Assembly: GCA_017644185.1 (NCBI GenBank)
Contig: JAEPMA010000001.1
Coordinates: 124,001 to 188,000, forward strand
Origin: Rhodospirillales bacterium
Lineage (GTDB): Bacteria; Pseudomonadota; Alphaproteobacteria; Rhodospirillales; Casp-alpha2
Reading direction: 5' to 3'
DNA: 64,000 bases
The notes under the pieces are model-generated. The model was not told where the DNA came from. It ran no database searches and was given only the letters and a program-made list of their open reading frames with translations. Shown in pieces: positions 32,680-42,403 of this stretch; position 1 is the stretch's first letter; each line of letters starts with the position of its first letter. Both the position numbers and the translations under genes were made by a program.

Positions 32680-33462
32680 ATGGACGCACTACGTATCGGC
32701 GCCTCCGGGATGATGGCGCAGCAAAGAAATGTCGAAGTTGTTGCCAACAACCTCGCCAACATGAACACCACCGGCTTCCAACGCCGGCGGACCGAGTTTC
32801 ACGATCTGATCTACAAAAACAGCGCACGTCCCGACGGTTTCGGATCTCGCGCCGGCGAACAAGTGCCGGGCGGTGTGCAGTCGGGTAAGGGCGTCGACAT
32901 GATGTCCGTTTACCGGGTCGTTGAGCAGGGTAGCTTGAAACAGACCGACAACGTCTTTGATCTGGCTATTCAGGGTAAGGGTTATTTTCAGGTGCAGTTG
33001 CCCAACGGTGAAACCGCCTACACCCGCGATGGCACGTTCCAGATCGACAGCGCGGGGCAACTGGTGACCCAGGATGGTTTCCAGGTGCTTCCAGGGATTT
33101 CCGTCCCCGTCGATGCGGTCGACGTAACAATCAACGCCGCTGGCGAAGTATTGGTCAAACAAGATGGCACGTCGGTCCCCAGTAATGTCGGCGCGATCCA
33201 GGTCGCCGTCTTCCCGAACGAGGGCGGTCTTCGCGCCGAGGGCAATAACCTGTTCACCGAGACACCCGCATCCGGTGGGGCCGCGGCCGTCACGCCGGGG
33301 CAAAACGGGGCAGGGGCGATTTTGCAGGGTTTCATCGAGACGTCGAATGTGAACCCGGTCGAGGAAATCGCCGAAATGATACGCGCCCAGCGCGCTTACG
33401 ATATGAATTCAAAGGTCATTCAGACGGCGGACCAGATGATGGCGCCGTCAGGCGGCCGATAA
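32680..33462 (+). CDS. flgG: Flagellar distal rod protein FlgG
   Basis: The 260-residue distal rod subunit of the flagellar basal body, exported by the flagellar type III system without a cleaved signal. The N-terminal rod signature is VVANNLANMNTTGFQRRR and the C-terminal helix EEIAEMIRAQRAYDMNSK; the middle D-type domain follows the FlgG rather than the shorter FlgF pattern (FETAASGG-like FTETPASGG). The start at 32680 has AAGGAACGGGATA upstream; an in-frame ATG at 32638 is less likely. It is alone: no flgF, flgA or flgH is beside it, and a terminator follows directly. Confidence 0.94.
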   Translation: MDALRIGASGMMAQQRNVEVVANNLANMNTTGFQRRRTEFHDLIYKNSARPDGFGSRAGEQVPGGVQSGKGVDMMSVYRVVEQGSLKQTDNVFDLAIQGKGYFQVQLPNGETAYTRDGTFQIDSAGQLVTQDGFQVLPGISVPVDAVDVTINAAGEVLVKQDGTSVPSNVGAIQVAVFPNEGGLRAEGNNLFTETPASGGAAAVTPGQNGAGAILQGFIETSNVNPVEEIAEMIRAQRAYDMNSKVIQTADQMMAPSGGR

Positions 33463-33493
33463 AGGATACGGTTTCTCCACGTCCCTTGACTAT

Positions 33494-33527
33494 GGCCGGT
33501 GGTTATCCGCCGGCCTTTTTCTTTTCT
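33494..33527 (+). terminator. Intrinsic terminator after flgG
   Basis: GGCCGGTGG (33494-33502), loop TTAT, CCGCCGGCC (33507-33515), then a T-rich run TTTTTCTTTTCT. It ends flgG transcription and overlaps the start of the convergent dacB 3' end. Confidence 0.85.
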
Positions 33528-34933
33528 CAATATTTGCGGAGCCAGCGGACGATGAGCGAGGCCTCGAATACATCGGTCCGGATCCGCCAGTCGGATGACA
33601 TGCGTCGCGACTCAACACTGTATCTATCCGGATCGGCCTCCATTTTTGCGCGAAGAACCGGATCGTGAACGAACAAGGCGAAGATTAGTCTCCGGCCCGA
33701 ATGTGCATCCAGATACCCGGCAAGCCCCTTGATATAGCGCATGGTGCCGCTTTTGGCCCAGACTCGAAAAGCGCTTTCAGGGTCGCGAAAGCGCCCGCGC
33801 AATGTGTCCCTTGCGCCGCCCGGCGTCAGAAGGCTGTCGAAGCGCCAGCCATCGAAGCGGCGGCCGACGGCATATCTCAGTAGCGCCGTCATTTGGGTTG
33901 GAGATATCCGCGATATGGTGCTCAGACCCGAATGGTTCTCAAGTGCCGTGGCAAAACCCGTCAGGCCCTCGACTTCGCGCTCGAGCCAGATACCGAGGGT
34001 GTCGGCCGAGGTGCGCAACGTTTCCGCGCTTGATCCAAGCGCCCGTGATGCCGCCAGCCCCGAGACCTCGGCGACCATGTTGTTCGAATATTCGAGCCCG
34101 GCGCGCGCGATTTCGATCAAGGGCTGGCTTCTGATTTGCGCGAGTGACACAGCGCCCGGCGGCGGCGTGCCGGGTTCGGGGGCGGGGAGGGAAATACCCT
34201 CCGCCAGCGCGAAACGTCGCATCATCAGCGCCGCGAGGTGGCCGGGCGCGCGGACCGGTAAATCGATTGATGGTGCCCCCGATAACGCCGCTTCGGGAAT
34301 GACGGCGCTGGCCTCGGGGGGCGTGGTGTAGGGTTTGCCGTCGCCGGGGCGCGTCAACGGCACCCGGTTGAATTCGATGTTGAGTCCACCCAGCCCTTGA
34401 TTATACGGCGCGGTTTCCGGCTGCGTGGGTTCGACCTCGGCGAGCACGGGAAGGGCGCTGGTGTAGATTAAGCGGCCGTCGACTTTTTCGATCCCGATGT
34501 CGCGCAGACGGATCACGAGCGCCCTGAGGTCACCGGCCGTCAGAAGCGGGTCACCGTCGCCGGCAAGCACGAGGTCGCCGGACAAGACACCGCGCTTCAA
34601 CGTCCCCTTTGCCAGTACCTGGGTCGTAAACCTGTATGTGGGGCCGAGCACGCCGAGCGCGGCAATCATGGTCGGCAGTTTTGCGGTGGATGCCGGTGGA
34701 AACCCCTTATCTGTATTGCGGGATTCGAGCATCTCGCCGGTTTTAGCGTCGATAACCAGGTAACCCCAATCCGCTTCGATGATGCCCACGACTTTTGCGG
34801 AGGCGTCTTCATCCATGCCGGCTAGGGTCAGGGCGCCGGGCACTGGGATTTCTCGTCCGTCCGGCGGAGCCCCGGTACAGGCGTTCAGGAATACGAGGAC
34901 AGACAGAAAGGATAGGGCGGCCAGAAATTTCAT
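33527..34933 (-). CDS. dacB: D-alanyl-D-alanine carboxypeptidase/endopeptidase (PBP4 type), lipoprotein
   Basis: A 468-residue class C penicillin-binding protein that trims or cuts peptidoglycan peptide bridges in the periplasm. The active-site motifs are STAK (Ser82-Lys85), SNN in GLEYSNNMV and KSGT in VWAKSGTMR, all in order with the PBP4-type insertion between the first two. The N-terminus is a lipoprotein signal with lipobox LNAC (Cys19), so it is membrane-anchored. It is convergent with flgG and divergent from the MFS transporter. Confidence 0.94.
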   Translation of the reverse strand: MKFLAALSFLSVLVFLNACTGAPPDGREIPVPGALTLAGMDEDASAKVVGIIEADWGYLVIDAKTGEMLESRNTDKGFPPASTAKLPTMIAALGVLGPTYRFTTQVLAKGTLKRGVLSGDLVLAGDGDPLLTAGDLRALVIRLRDIGIEKVDGRLIYTSALPVLAEVEPTQPETAPYNQGLGGLNIEFNRVPLTRPGDGKPYTTPPEASAVIPEAALSGAPSIDLPVRAPGHLAALMMRRFALAEGISLPAPEPGTPPPGAVSLAQIRSQPLIEIARAGLEYSNNMVAEVSGLAASRALGSSAETLRTSADTLGIWLEREVEGLTGFATALENHSGLSTISRISPTQMTALLRYAVGRRFDGWRFDSLLTPGGARDTLRGRFRDPESAFRVWAKSGTMRYIKGLAGYLDAHSGRRLIFALFVHDPVLRAKMEADPDRYSVESRRMSSDWRIRTDVFEASLIVRWLRKY

Positions 34934-34981
34934 GACGACAATATAGACCGGCCCGCGTCCACGGGCTACGTTGGGGAAAAT

Positions 34982-36205
34982 ATGAACAACGAACCCGCCA
35001 CGCCCGAGATAACCAGCAAACTAGCTTTCTTCACGATCACCGGCGTCACCGCCGTTCAGGTGATTGCGACGATGGCGATGCTGATACCCGCGGCCATCGC
35101 GCCGGAACTCGCCCGCGCGCTCGATCTGCCGGTGTCGATGATCGGTTTCCAGATCTCGCTCGCCTATGTTGGCGCAACGTTGATGTCGCTGGCGGCGGGG
35201 CTGGTGCAGCGGCGTCTGGGTGCAGTCCGCGCCAATCAGGTGGCGGCGTTTGTCATTGTCACATCATTGTCTTTGATCTCGATCCCACATGCGGCTGCGC
35301 TTGGAACTGGAACGGTCGGTCTTGGTATCGCTTATGGGCTTACCAACCCGGCGGCCGCACATTTGATGATGAAGATCGCGACCGGCGCCAACCGTAACCT
35401 GATCTTTTCGATCAAGCAGACAGGTCAGCCTTTGGGGGGCGTAATCGCCGGATTGCTGGCGCCGCCGATCGCAGTCGCGTTCGGTTGGCAGTGGGCGTTG
35501 CTGGCGGGGGCCGGATTGGCGTTTGTGGTGATGCTGGCGATTCAGCCGTTGCGCGGCCCGATGGACGGGGATCGTGATCCGACGACGAAATTCCGGGGCG
35601 CGGTCCTCCGCGACGTCGGGCTTTTGCTGAGCATGAAGAACCTCAGGTATCTGGCCCTGGTCGGACTTTGCCTTGCTGCCGTGCAATTGGCGTTGATGGG
35701 CTTCGCCGTTGCCATGTTAACGGAAGAAATCGGCCTGACGCTGGTCACCGCCGGGGTTGGGCTTGCCGTGATCCAGGTTGCGGGCGTTATCGGGCGTATC
35801 GGTTGGGGGGCGGTTGCCGACAGGATTGGAAGTGCGCGGCGGACGATGATCGCTACTCAAGTGATTTCGATCGCCGCTGCCGTTGCCACCGCGATGCTGG
35901 CGCCCGGGATGCCGACAGCCCTAATCTTCGGTGTGTTGTTTCTGTTCGGGATTTCGGCCGTTGGCTGGAATGGGGTGTTCATGGCGGAAGTCGCGCGTCT
36001 GGCGCCGGAAGGGCGCATCGGCAGCGCCACGGGTGGGGTGTTGGTGCCTGTCTTCATCGGCGTGATGATCGGACCGATGCTGTTGACGGGCGTTCATGAG
36101 ATGTTGGGGTCCTATACCCTCTCGCTTCTCGTGATTTCGGGCCTGACGGCGATATCTATCCTGCCGACGATGGTGATCGGGCGCACTGCGTCTAAAAAAT
36201 CCTAA
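34982..36205 (+). CDS. MFS transporter
   Basis: A 407-residue inner-membrane protein with about 12 transmembrane helices. The loop between helices 2 and 3 reads AAGLVQRRLGAVRANQVA in the place of the MFS-A motif, and the symmetric second-half loop is GRIGWGAVADRIGSARR. It belongs to the major facilitator superfamily; sequence does not name a substrate. It stands alone, divergent from dacB with 48 bases between. Confidence 0.9.
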   Translation: MNNEPATPEITSKLAFFTITGVTAVQVIATMAMLIPAAIAPELARALDLPVSMIGFQISLAYVGATLMSLAAGLVQRRLGAVRANQVAAFVIVTSLSLISIPHAAALGTGTVGLGIAYGLTNPAAAHLMMKIATGANRNLIFSIKQTGQPLGGVIAGLLAPPIAVAFGWQWALLAGAGLAFVVMLAIQPLRGPMDGDRDPTTKFRGAVLRDVGLLLSMKNLRYLALVGLCLAAVQLALMGFAVAMLTEEIGLTLVTAGVGLAVIQVAGVIGRIGWGAVADRIGSARRTMIATQVISIAAAVATAMLAPGMPTALIFGVLFLFGISAVGWNGVFMAEVARLAPEGRIGSATGGVLVPVFIGVMIGPMLLTGVHEMLGSYTLSLLVISGLTAISILPTMVIGRTASKKS

Positions 36206-36256
36206 ACCTATACAAAATTAAGGAATTGCCCTGTAGTATCGGGTCAGGAGACTGCT

Positions 36257-36628
36257 ATGCCCTATGCATACCGCGACGAGAACGGGAATATTCTCGCTGT
36301 TTATGAAGATCCGGTTGAAGGCTGCGACGAGGTCTCGCCTGACGATCCGGCTCTAAAGGAATTCATCCAGAAGAATCTGCCAATGGCGGCAGGCGCCGTT
36401 GATGACTGGGTCCAGTCGGACTTGCAACTCGCGCGTGTTCTCGAAGACTTGATCGAGGTCCTGATCGACAAGAAGGTGATTATGTTCTCCGACTTCCCCG
36501 CCGGCGCGCAGAAAAAGCTGCTTGAACGCCGCGGTCTGCGTAAGGAATTCTCTTACGTCGAAGATCTCTTTGTCGGGGGTGAGGATTTCGAAGAGTCGGG
36601 CGGCAATAATTCAGGCGGCCTTCTCTAG
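36257..36628 (+). CDS. Conserved hypothetical protein
   Basis: A 123-residue acidic cytoplasmic protein. It begins with a beta-hairpin-like MPYAYRDENGNILAVYEDP, has a helical middle with a clear LARVLEDLIEVLIDKKVI followed by FPAGAQKKLLERRGLRKE, and ends in a flexible acidic/glycine-asparagine tail. I recall similar short proteins in Magnetospirillum and relatives but no function; some homologues may carry misleading enzyme names. CAGGAG precedes the ATG. It is convergent with the DUF6356 gene with seven bases between. Confidence 0.75.
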   Translation: MPYAYRDENGNILAVYEDPVEGCDEVSPDDPALKEFIQKNLPMAAGAVDDWVQSDLQLARVLEDLIEVLIDKKVIMFSDFPAGAQKKLLERRGLRKEFSYVEDLFVGGEDFEESGGNNSGGLL

Positions 36629-36635
36629 AACCTGC

Positions 36636-36875
36636 CTAGGCGTTTTTCGGAATTTGGGACATTTTGTCGGCCTGGACCCGGCCCGGTCCTGTGCGCTGAT
36701 AAAGATCCGCGATGATGCGGCTGCCGGTTTTCTCGAACAAAAATGGAAATAAGGCGTGAATGCTGCAAACAACCGTGGCGACCAAAAGGGACCCGGCGAA
36801 ACCTGAGGCCATGCGCATATGCTCCAGGTACGTCTCGCCGACAGACCGTGGGTGGCGGGTGAAAAGTTCGAACAT
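36636..36875 (-). CDS. DUF6356 family protein
   Basis: A 79-residue protein with the family pattern HPRSVGETYLEHMRMASGFAG followed by a transmembrane helix (LLVATVVCSIHALFPFLF) and KTGSRII. Two other overlapping minus-strand frames at the same place are not coding. It is probably a small inner-membrane protein of unknown function. Its leader (36876-37007) also serves the divergent Lrp gene. Confidence 0.8.
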   Translation of the reverse strand: MFELFTRHPRSVGETYLEHMRMASGFAGSLLVATVVCSIHALFPFLFEKTGSRIIADLYQRTGPGRVQADKMSQIPKNA

Positions 36876-36958
36876 TCGTTGGCTCCATGCATTTGCGGTT
36901 TCGATTGGAGAAAACGGTAACGCGATTTTGCCGGAATGAGTTTGCTTTCTATGTGCTA

Positions 36959-36990
36959 AAATAGATTATTTGTAGAATAATTTTCTATTT
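36959..36990. promoter_or_regulatory. Imperfect inverted repeat before the Lrp gene
   Basis: AAATAGA-TTATT (36959-36970), five bases TGTAG, then AATAATT-TTCTATTT (36976-36990). The outer and inner arms pair, with a small bulge. It is AT-rich and lies 17 bases before the regulator start, the typical place for Lrp autoregulation. Confidence 0.45.
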
Positions 36991-37007
36991 AATCGTACAA
37001 TATTGGA

Positions 37008-37469
37008 ATGGATGATTTTGACCGGAAGATCTTGGCGTTGCTCCAGGAGAATGCCGCCATGCCGGTGGCGGAGATTGCCGATGCCGTCGGCCTGTCGACG
37101 ACGCCTTGCTGGCGGCGTATCCGTAATCTGGAGGACGCGGGTGTTGTTCGAAAACGCGTGGCGGTGCTCGACCCCGCGAAGATCAATGCCGGCGTCACGG
37201 TTTTCGTTGGCGTGAAGGCCGGGCGGCACGCCGCCGACTGGCTGGACACCTTTGCCCGCGCCGTGCAGGAGATCGAAGAGGTGACCGAGGTTTACCGCTT
37301 GTCGGGCGAGATTGACTATCTGTTGAAGATCGTGGTCCCCGATATCGCGGCCTATGACGACGTTTACAAGCGTCTGATCAAAAAAGCGGACTTCGCGGAT
37401 GTAAGTTCATTTTTCGCGATGGAGGAGATCAAGTCCACGACGGCGCTGCCGCTCCGTTACGCGGACTAG
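37008..37469 (+). CDS. Lrp/AsnC-family transcriptional regulator
   Basis: A 153-residue regulator with an N-terminal helix-turn-helix (ILALLQENAAMPVAEIADAVG, then STTPCWRRIRNLEDAGVV) and a C-terminal RAM domain (GEIDYLLKIVVPDIAAYDD) that binds amino acids and assembles into octamers. The family controls amino acid metabolism. The neighbouring genes do not reveal the regulated target. It overlaps the convergent VOC gene by four bases. Confidence 0.94.
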   Translation: MDDFDRKILALLQENAAMPVAEIADAVGLSTTPCWRRIRNLEDAGVVRKRVAVLDPAKINAGVTVFVGVKAGRHAADWLDTFARAVQEIEEVTEVYRLSGEIDYLLKIVVPDIAAYDDVYKRLIKKADFADVSSFFAMEEIKSTTALPLRYAD

Positions 37470-37885
37470 GTATCGAACGCAGGCCCTTTTAGTTCGACCA
37501 TGTTGCCTTCCGGGTCGTCGAGATAGATTGACGGGCCTTCGCCCTCGGCGCCGTTTCTGGTTTCGACGGGCCCGGCTTCGACCCCTTCGTTTTTCAAATA
37601 CGTATGGATCGCGTCCGCATCCCAGGGATCGACGCGGATGCACAGGTGATCCATGTTGTGGGCATCCGGTCCGGGCGCGGCGCCGCCCTTGCGGCCAAGT
37701 TCGCCGTCGACGTCGACCAGATCGATGAGCGAACGTCCGGCGCGAAGCTGAAATAAACCGATGCTCTCGATACTGCGTTCCATCTCGCAGCCGAGAATAC
37801 GCTGATAGAAATCCAGCATCGTCCCGATATTCTTCGCGCGAATAACGACATGATCGATACCCACAATGGCATACGGCGCACTCAT
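37466..37885 (-). CDS. VOC-family (glyoxalase/dioxygenase-fold) protein
   Basis: A 139-residue vicinal-oxygen-chelate protein. The metal sites are seen as IDHVVIRAKN near the N-terminus (His), the DHLCIRVDPWD strand (His) and IYLDDPEGNMVELKGP near the end (Glu). These proteins are glyoxalases, dioxygenases or resistance proteins; the substrate here is unknown. It lies five bases behind the haloacid dehalogenase-like gene, so the two are probably one operon. Confidence 0.88.
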   Translation of the reverse strand: MSAPYAIVGIDHVVIRAKNIGTMLDFYQRILGCEMERSIESIGLFQLRAGRSLIDLVDVDGELGRKGGAAPGPDAHNMDHLCIRVDPWDADAIHTYLKNEGVEAGPVETRNGAEGEGPSIYLDDPEGNMVELKGPAFDT

Positions 37886-37890
37886 ATTGC

Positions 37891-38607
37891 TTACACGCCC
37901 ATGGCGCCCGCAACGCCCTCGACACTGTCGACGATGATGTCCCAGTCGCTTGTCGCCTCGAAATCCTTCTTCTGATCCACCCCATATTCTGTCGGGCGGT
38001 TGATGTAGGCGGTCCTGAGCCCCTGTTCACGGGCGGCTTCGAGATCGTCGTTGTGCGCCGCCCCCATCATAACCTCCCCGGGCTCCATTCCAAGGAGCGC
38101 CACCGCGTTTCGGTAGACGTGCGGGTCGCGCTTGTAAGCTTTGTGCATGTCACTCGAAAAGACGAAATCCCACGGGATGCCGGCGCGTTTGGCCATACCC
38201 GCCAAGAGTGCCAGCGAGCCGTTGGACAGGGGGGCGATCAGGAATTTCTTCTTAAGACGGATCAGGCCAGGCACGCTGTCCGGCCACGGATTGATCCGGT
38301 GCCAGGCGCGGTTCAGGTGGTCGCGTTCTTCCTCGTTCAGCATGTCGAGACCGAATTCGGGTAAAATCTCCTCAAGCCGCTCGCGGTGGATTACATCGAT
38401 CGGTGTCCATTCGCGTTCGCCGGAAATCACCTTGGCCATGCCGGGTCGGTAACCGGCGCGCCAGGCCCGGGCAAACGGTTCGCCATCGAAGCCCTCGATA
38501 CCTTTTTTACGGGCGACGATCTCGGCTTCGCGGGCAATTGACGAGCGCCAATCGGTGATGGTGCCGAATGTGTCGAATACGATTGCCTTGACGTTATTGA
38601 TAGACAT
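37891..38607 (-). CDS. Haloacid dehalogenase, type II
   Basis: A 238-residue HAD-superfamily hydrolase. The nucleophile motif FDTFGTITDW (Asp12) with the W is typical of L-2-haloacid dehalogenases, which replace the halogen by hydroxyl; the later PLSNGSLALL and GAAHNDDLEAAREQGLRTAYI motifs agree. The start at 38607 has GGAGGAG eight bases upstream; 38625 has no such site. The real substrate could also be a phosphate ester. It is divergent from the DUF1194 gene. Confidence 0.9.
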   Translation of the reverse strand: MSINNVKAIVFDTFGTITDWRSSIAREAEIVARKKGIEGFDGEPFARAWRAGYRPGMAKVISGEREWTPIDVIHRERLEEILPEFGLDMLNEEERDHLNRAWHRINPWPDSVPGLIRLKKKFLIAPLSNGSLALLAGMAKRAGIPWDFVFSSDMHKAYKRDPHVYRNAVALLGMEPGEVMMGAAHNDDLEAAREQGLRTAYINRPTEYGVDQKKDFEATSDWDIIVDSVEGVAGAMGV

Positions 38608-38623
38608 GGCGTTGACTCCTCCC

Positions 38624-39511
38624 ATGGACCACTTTCACCGGTTTAAACCGACCGAACAAGACAGGGTACAGCCCTTGCCGGCGGGAGGTGTTGTCGTCCG
38701 TTTCATATGCATGATTACCGTTATCTCTATGTTGGTTCTGACCGGTCGAACTGCAATAGCGCAGGAAGGCCTGGTCGACCTGGAACTGATCATCGCCGTC
38801 GATATCTCGGGCTCCGTCGATGACGACGAGGCCTATCTGCAGCGTCAGGGCTACATCAAAGCTTTCCGCGACCCGAAAGTGGTCGAGGCGATCAAAAGCG
38901 GCCCATTGGGGGCGATCGCCGTCACCTACTTCGAGTGGGCAGGCTCGCACCATCAACTCACGCTGGTCGACTGGAGCTTCATCAACAGCGAGCAGACCGC
39001 GAATGAGTTCGCGGATGCATTGGCGTTCGAGCCGGTGATGGTCAATGTCTGGACGTCGATCAGTGGCGCAATACTGGCGGGGGTGGATAATTTCGCCCGC
39101 AGCCCGTTCAAGGGGAGACGCCGGGTGATCGACATATCGGGAGATGGGGCGAACAACGACGGGCCGCCGGTGAATTTGGTCCGCGACAAGGCGTTGGAGA
39201 CGGGCATCACGATCAACGGTTTACCGATCGTCAACGACAAGCCGAGCCGTTTCGGGCGCAAGCAGATCCCCAATCTCGATTATTACTATATCGACTGCGT
39301 GATCGGCGGCCCGGGCGCGTTCATCATCGTCGCCAACGGGTTCGAGGATTATGCCCGCGCCGTCCGGCGAAAGCTGATCCTGGAGATCGCCGGTCTTCAG
39401 CCGGCGCAGCAGCCGGGCAAGCCGCAGACCGGGTTCATTCCGGCCTACGGCGAGCTGCGGCCACCGTGCAATGTAGGTGAGAACCTACGCCAGGATTGGG
39501 ACGACTTTTAA
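38624..39511 (+). CDS. Secreted DUF1194 (VWA-like) protein
   Basis: A secreted VWA-like protein with the metal site DISGSVDDDE and WTSISGAILAG, matching DUF1194. A signal peptide (VVVRFICMITVISMLVLTG, ending near AIAQ) precedes it. The start is uncertain: the ATG at 38624 gives a 295-residue protein with a long hydrophilic leader, a TTG at 38675 or ATG at 38711 would give a more usual signal peptide. The protein probably acts in the periplasm; its partner is unknown. It is divergent from the dehalogenase and its stop is three bases from the gcvP stop. Confidence 0.82.
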   Translation: MDHFHRFKPTEQDRVQPLPAGGVVVRFICMITVISMLVLTGRTAIAQEGLVDLELIIAVDISGSVDDDEAYLQRQGYIKAFRDPKVVEAIKSGPLGAIAVTYFEWAGSHHQLTLVDWSFINSEQTANEFADALAFEPVMVNVWTSISGAILAGVDNFARSPFKGRRRVIDISGDGANNDGPPVNLVRDKALETGITINGLPIVNDKPSRFGRKQIPNLDYYYIDCVIGGPGAFIIVANGFEDYARAVRRKLILEIAGLQPAQQPGKPQTGFIPAYGELRPPCNVGENLRQDWDDF

Positions 39512-39514
39512 GTT

Positions 39515-42403
39515 CTACTCGGCCGCTTCCTGATATTCCTCGATCGACGGGCACGTGCAGACCAGATTGCGGTCCCCGTGCGCATTGTCGATGCGTCCGA
39601 CCGTCGGCCAGTACTTGTCGTGGCGAAGTCCGGTCACCGGATAGGCCGCGACTTCCCGCGGATAAGCCCGGTCCCATTTGTCCGCCATGACGACATCGGC
39701 CGTGTGCGGCGCGTGGAGGAGCGGGTTGTCATCCGCAGGCCATTCGCCCGCCTCGACTTTATGGGCTTCCGACGCGATGCCGATCATGGCGTCGCAGAAT
39801 CGGTCGAGTTCCTCCTTCGGTTCGGACTCGGTCGGCTCCATCATCAACGTGTGCATCACCGGCCAAGACATGGTCGGGCTATGGAAGCCGTAGTCCATCA
39901 ACCGTTTCGCGATGTCGTCGACGGTCAGATGCGCGGCGTTCTGGATCGGGCGCGTATCGATAATGCACTCATGCGCGACAAGCCCGCCCGGACCCGTATA
40001 GAGGATCTTGTAGTGCTCCTTGAGTCGGGCCGAGACGTAGTTCGCATTTAAGATAGCGACCTGCGTCGCTTTCTTCAGACCCTGTCCGCCCATCATGGCG
40101 ATGTAGGCCCACGAAATCGGCAGGATTGAGGCGGAACCCCACGGCGCGGCGGAAACCGCACCGATACCTTTTTCAGGACCGCTTTCGGGGACCACCGGAC
40201 TGCCTGGCAGGAAAGGCGCCAGATGTTCGCCGACGGCAATCGGGCCGACGCCCGGGCCACCGCCGCCATGCGGGATACAGAACGTCTTGTGCAGATTCAT
40301 GTGCATAACGTCGGGACCGAACCGTCCTGGACGGCAAATGCCGACCATTGCCTGCAGGTTGGCGCCGTCCATGTACACCTGGCCGCCGTTATCGTGAACG
40401 ATCTTGCAGATATCCTTGATCTTGGTTTCGAAGACGCCGTGCGTCGACGGGTACGTGACCATCAACGCGGCGAGATTTTCGGCGTTCTCCTTCGCCTTCT
40501 TTTCAAGATCTTCCACATCCACGTTGCCGTGATCGTCACACGCGACGACGACGACTTTCATGTTTGCCATGACGGCGCTGGCGGGATTTGTGCCGTGCGC
40601 GCTCGACGGGATCAGGCAGATATTGCGGTGATCGTCGCCGCGTTCATGATGATAGGCGCGAATCGTCAGAAGGCCCGCGTATTCACCTTGCGAGCCCGCA
40701 TTGGGCTGAAGGGAAACGGCGGCGAACCCAGTGATCTGACAGAGCATGGCTTCCAGATCCTTGATCATTTCGAGGTATCCCTCGACCTGATCCAATGGCT
40801 GGAACGGATGAATCTTGCCAAAGCCCGCCCACGTGATCGGAATCATTTCCGACGCGGCGTTCAGTTTCATCGTGCATGACCCGAGAGGGATCATGGCCCG
40901 GTTGAGCGCCAAATCTTTTTCTTCCAACTGGCGCAGATAACGCATCATCCCGGTTTCGGAGTGATGCAGACTAAAAACCGGATGGGTCAGGATGTCGCCG
41001 GTGCGGCTCAAATTTTCCGGGATGCCGTCTTCGCCCTCAGCATCCAGTTTGTCGATGTCCAGACCGTGATCATCCTTGCCGCTGACAATGGCGAACAGCG
41101 CCTCGATATCGGCGCGGGTCGTGGCTTCGTTGACCGATATGCCGACACTGTTGTCATCGATACGGCGCAGATTGAAACCGGCCGCCACCGCCCGCTTATG
41201 AACGTTGCCGGCCTGACCCGCGACGTCGAGCGTCAGCGTGTCGAACCAGTTGTCGTTCATGACGTTGACGCCGAGTTCCTTCAGGCCGGCGGCAAGGATC
41301 GAGGTCAGGCGATGCACGCGTCCGGCAATCCGCTTCAGTCCTTGGGGACCGTGATAGACGCAGTACATGCTGGCAACGTTGGCGAGCAGGACCTGCGCCG
41401 TGCAGATGTTGGACGTCGCTTTTTCGCGGCGGATGTGCTGTTCGCGTGTCTGCAACGCCATGCGAAGCGCCTGGCGTCCCTGCGCATCGACGGAAACGCC
41501 GATAATGCGGCCGGGGACCGAGCGGCGGTATTCTTCGCGCGTTGCCATGAATGCGGCGTGCGGTCCGCCAAAACCCATCGGCACGCCGAAACGCTGCGCC
41601 GATCCGACGACGATGTCCGCACCCCATTCGCCGGGCGCTTTCAGCATCACAAGTGCCAACGGATCGCAGCACGCGGTCAGTAGGGCACCGGCATCGTGGA
41701 TTTTGTCAGCCAACGTTGCGTAATCGTGGATGTCCCCGTCGACAGCGGGGTATTGCAGGACGACACCAAAAACGTCCGCCGGATCGAGATCCTTGAACGG
41801 GTCGCCGATGACGACGTCGAAGCCAAGCGGCGCCGCGCGCGTTTCGATCACCGCGACGGTCTGGGGCAGGCAGTTATCGGCGACAAAAATCTTGTCACTT
41901 TTACTTTTACCGGACCGCTTCATCAGCGTCATCGCCTCGGCCGCCGCCGTACCTTCGTCGAGGAGTGATGCATTGGCGAGCGGCATGCCGGTCAGATCGA
42001 TCATCGCCTGCTGGAAATTCAACAACGCTTCAAGACGGCCCTGAGAAATTTCCGCCTGATAGGGTGTGTAGGCGGTGTACCAGCCCGGGTTCTCGATCAG
42101 GTTCCGCAGGATGACGCTAGGGGTGATGGTGTCGTTATAGCCGAGCCCGATCATGTTCTTCATGACCCGGTTCCGGCCCGACATTCGGGCCAGCTCCGCG
42201 AGCGCTTCGGCTTCCGTCATCGCCGGTTCGTCGAATGCCTCGTCGGTGCGGATTTCAGCCGGCACCGCCTTGTCGACCAGTTCGTCCAAACTATTGTACC
42301 CGACGGTCTTCAGCATATCGGTGATGTCATCGTCGGACGGGCCAATATGCCGTCTGACGAATTCATCCGTGTACTCGAGTTCCTTGAGGGTGGCTCGGCT
42401 CAT
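39515..42403 (-). CDS. gcvP: Glycine dehydrogenase (decarboxylating), P protein
   Basis: The pyridoxal-phosphate P protein of the glycine cleavage complex, single-chain type of 962 residues. The PLP-binding lysine is Lys706 in [16 protein letters not shown]. The N-terminal half has the [10 protein letters not shown] and [10 protein letters not shown] segments of the inactive domain. It decarboxylates glycine and passes the aminomethyl group to the lipoyl arm of GcvH. It overlaps gcvH by four bases and is the last gene of gcvT-gcvH-gcvP. Confidence 0.97.
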   Translation of the reverse strand: MSRATLKELEYTDEFVRRHIGPSDDDITDMLKTVGYNSLDELVDKAVPAEIRTDEAFDEPAMTEAEALAELARMSGRNRVMKNMIGLGYNDTITPSVILRNLIENPGWYTAYTPYQAEISQGRLEALLNFQQAMIDLTGMPLANASLLDEGTAAAEAMTLMKRSGKSKSDKIFVADNCLPQTVAVIETRAAPLGFDVVIGDPFKDLDPADVFGVVLQYPAVDGDIHDYATLADKIHDAGALLTACCDPLALVMLKAPGEWGADIVVGSAQRFGVPMGFGGPHAAFMATREEYRRSVPGRIIGVSVDAQGRQALRMALQTREQHIRREKATSNICTAQVLLANVASMYCVYHGPQGLKRIAGRVHRLTSILAAGLKELGVNVMNDNWFDTLTLDVAGQAGNVHKRAVAAGFNLRRIDDNSVGISVNEATTRADIEALFAIVSGKDDHGLDIDKLDAEGEDGIPENLSRTGDILTHPVFSLHHSETGMMRYLRQLEEKDLALNRAMIPLGSCTMKLNAASEMIPITWAGFGKIHPFQPLDQVEGYLEMIKDLEAMLCQITGFAAVSLQPNAGSQGEYAGLLTIRAYHHERGDDHRNICLIPSSAHGTNPASAVMANMKVVVVACDDHGNVDVEDLEKKAKENAENLAALMVTYPSTHGVFETKIKDICKIVHDNGGQVYMDGANLQAMVGICRPGRFGPDVMHMNLHKTFCIPHGGGGPGVGPIAVGEHLAPFLPGSPVVPESGPEKGIGAVSAAPWGSASILPISWAYIAMMGGQGLKKATQVAILNANYVSARLKEHYKILYTGPGGLVAHECIIDTRPIQNAAHLTVDDIAKRLMDYGFHSPTMSWPVMHTLMMEPTESEPKEELDRFCDAMIGIASEAHKVEAGEWPADDNPLLHAPHTADVVMADKWDRAYPREVAAYPVTGLRHDKYWPTVGRIDNAHGDRNLVCTCPSIEEYQEAAE

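Noticed and set aside
36611-36892. Two other overlapping frames at the DUF6356 locus
   Set aside because: Only the 36636-36875 frame shows the DUF6356 pattern and a membrane helix.
40961-41683. A 240-residue open frame opposite gcvP
   Set aside because: It is antisense to a conserved enzyme and shows only reverse-codon composition.
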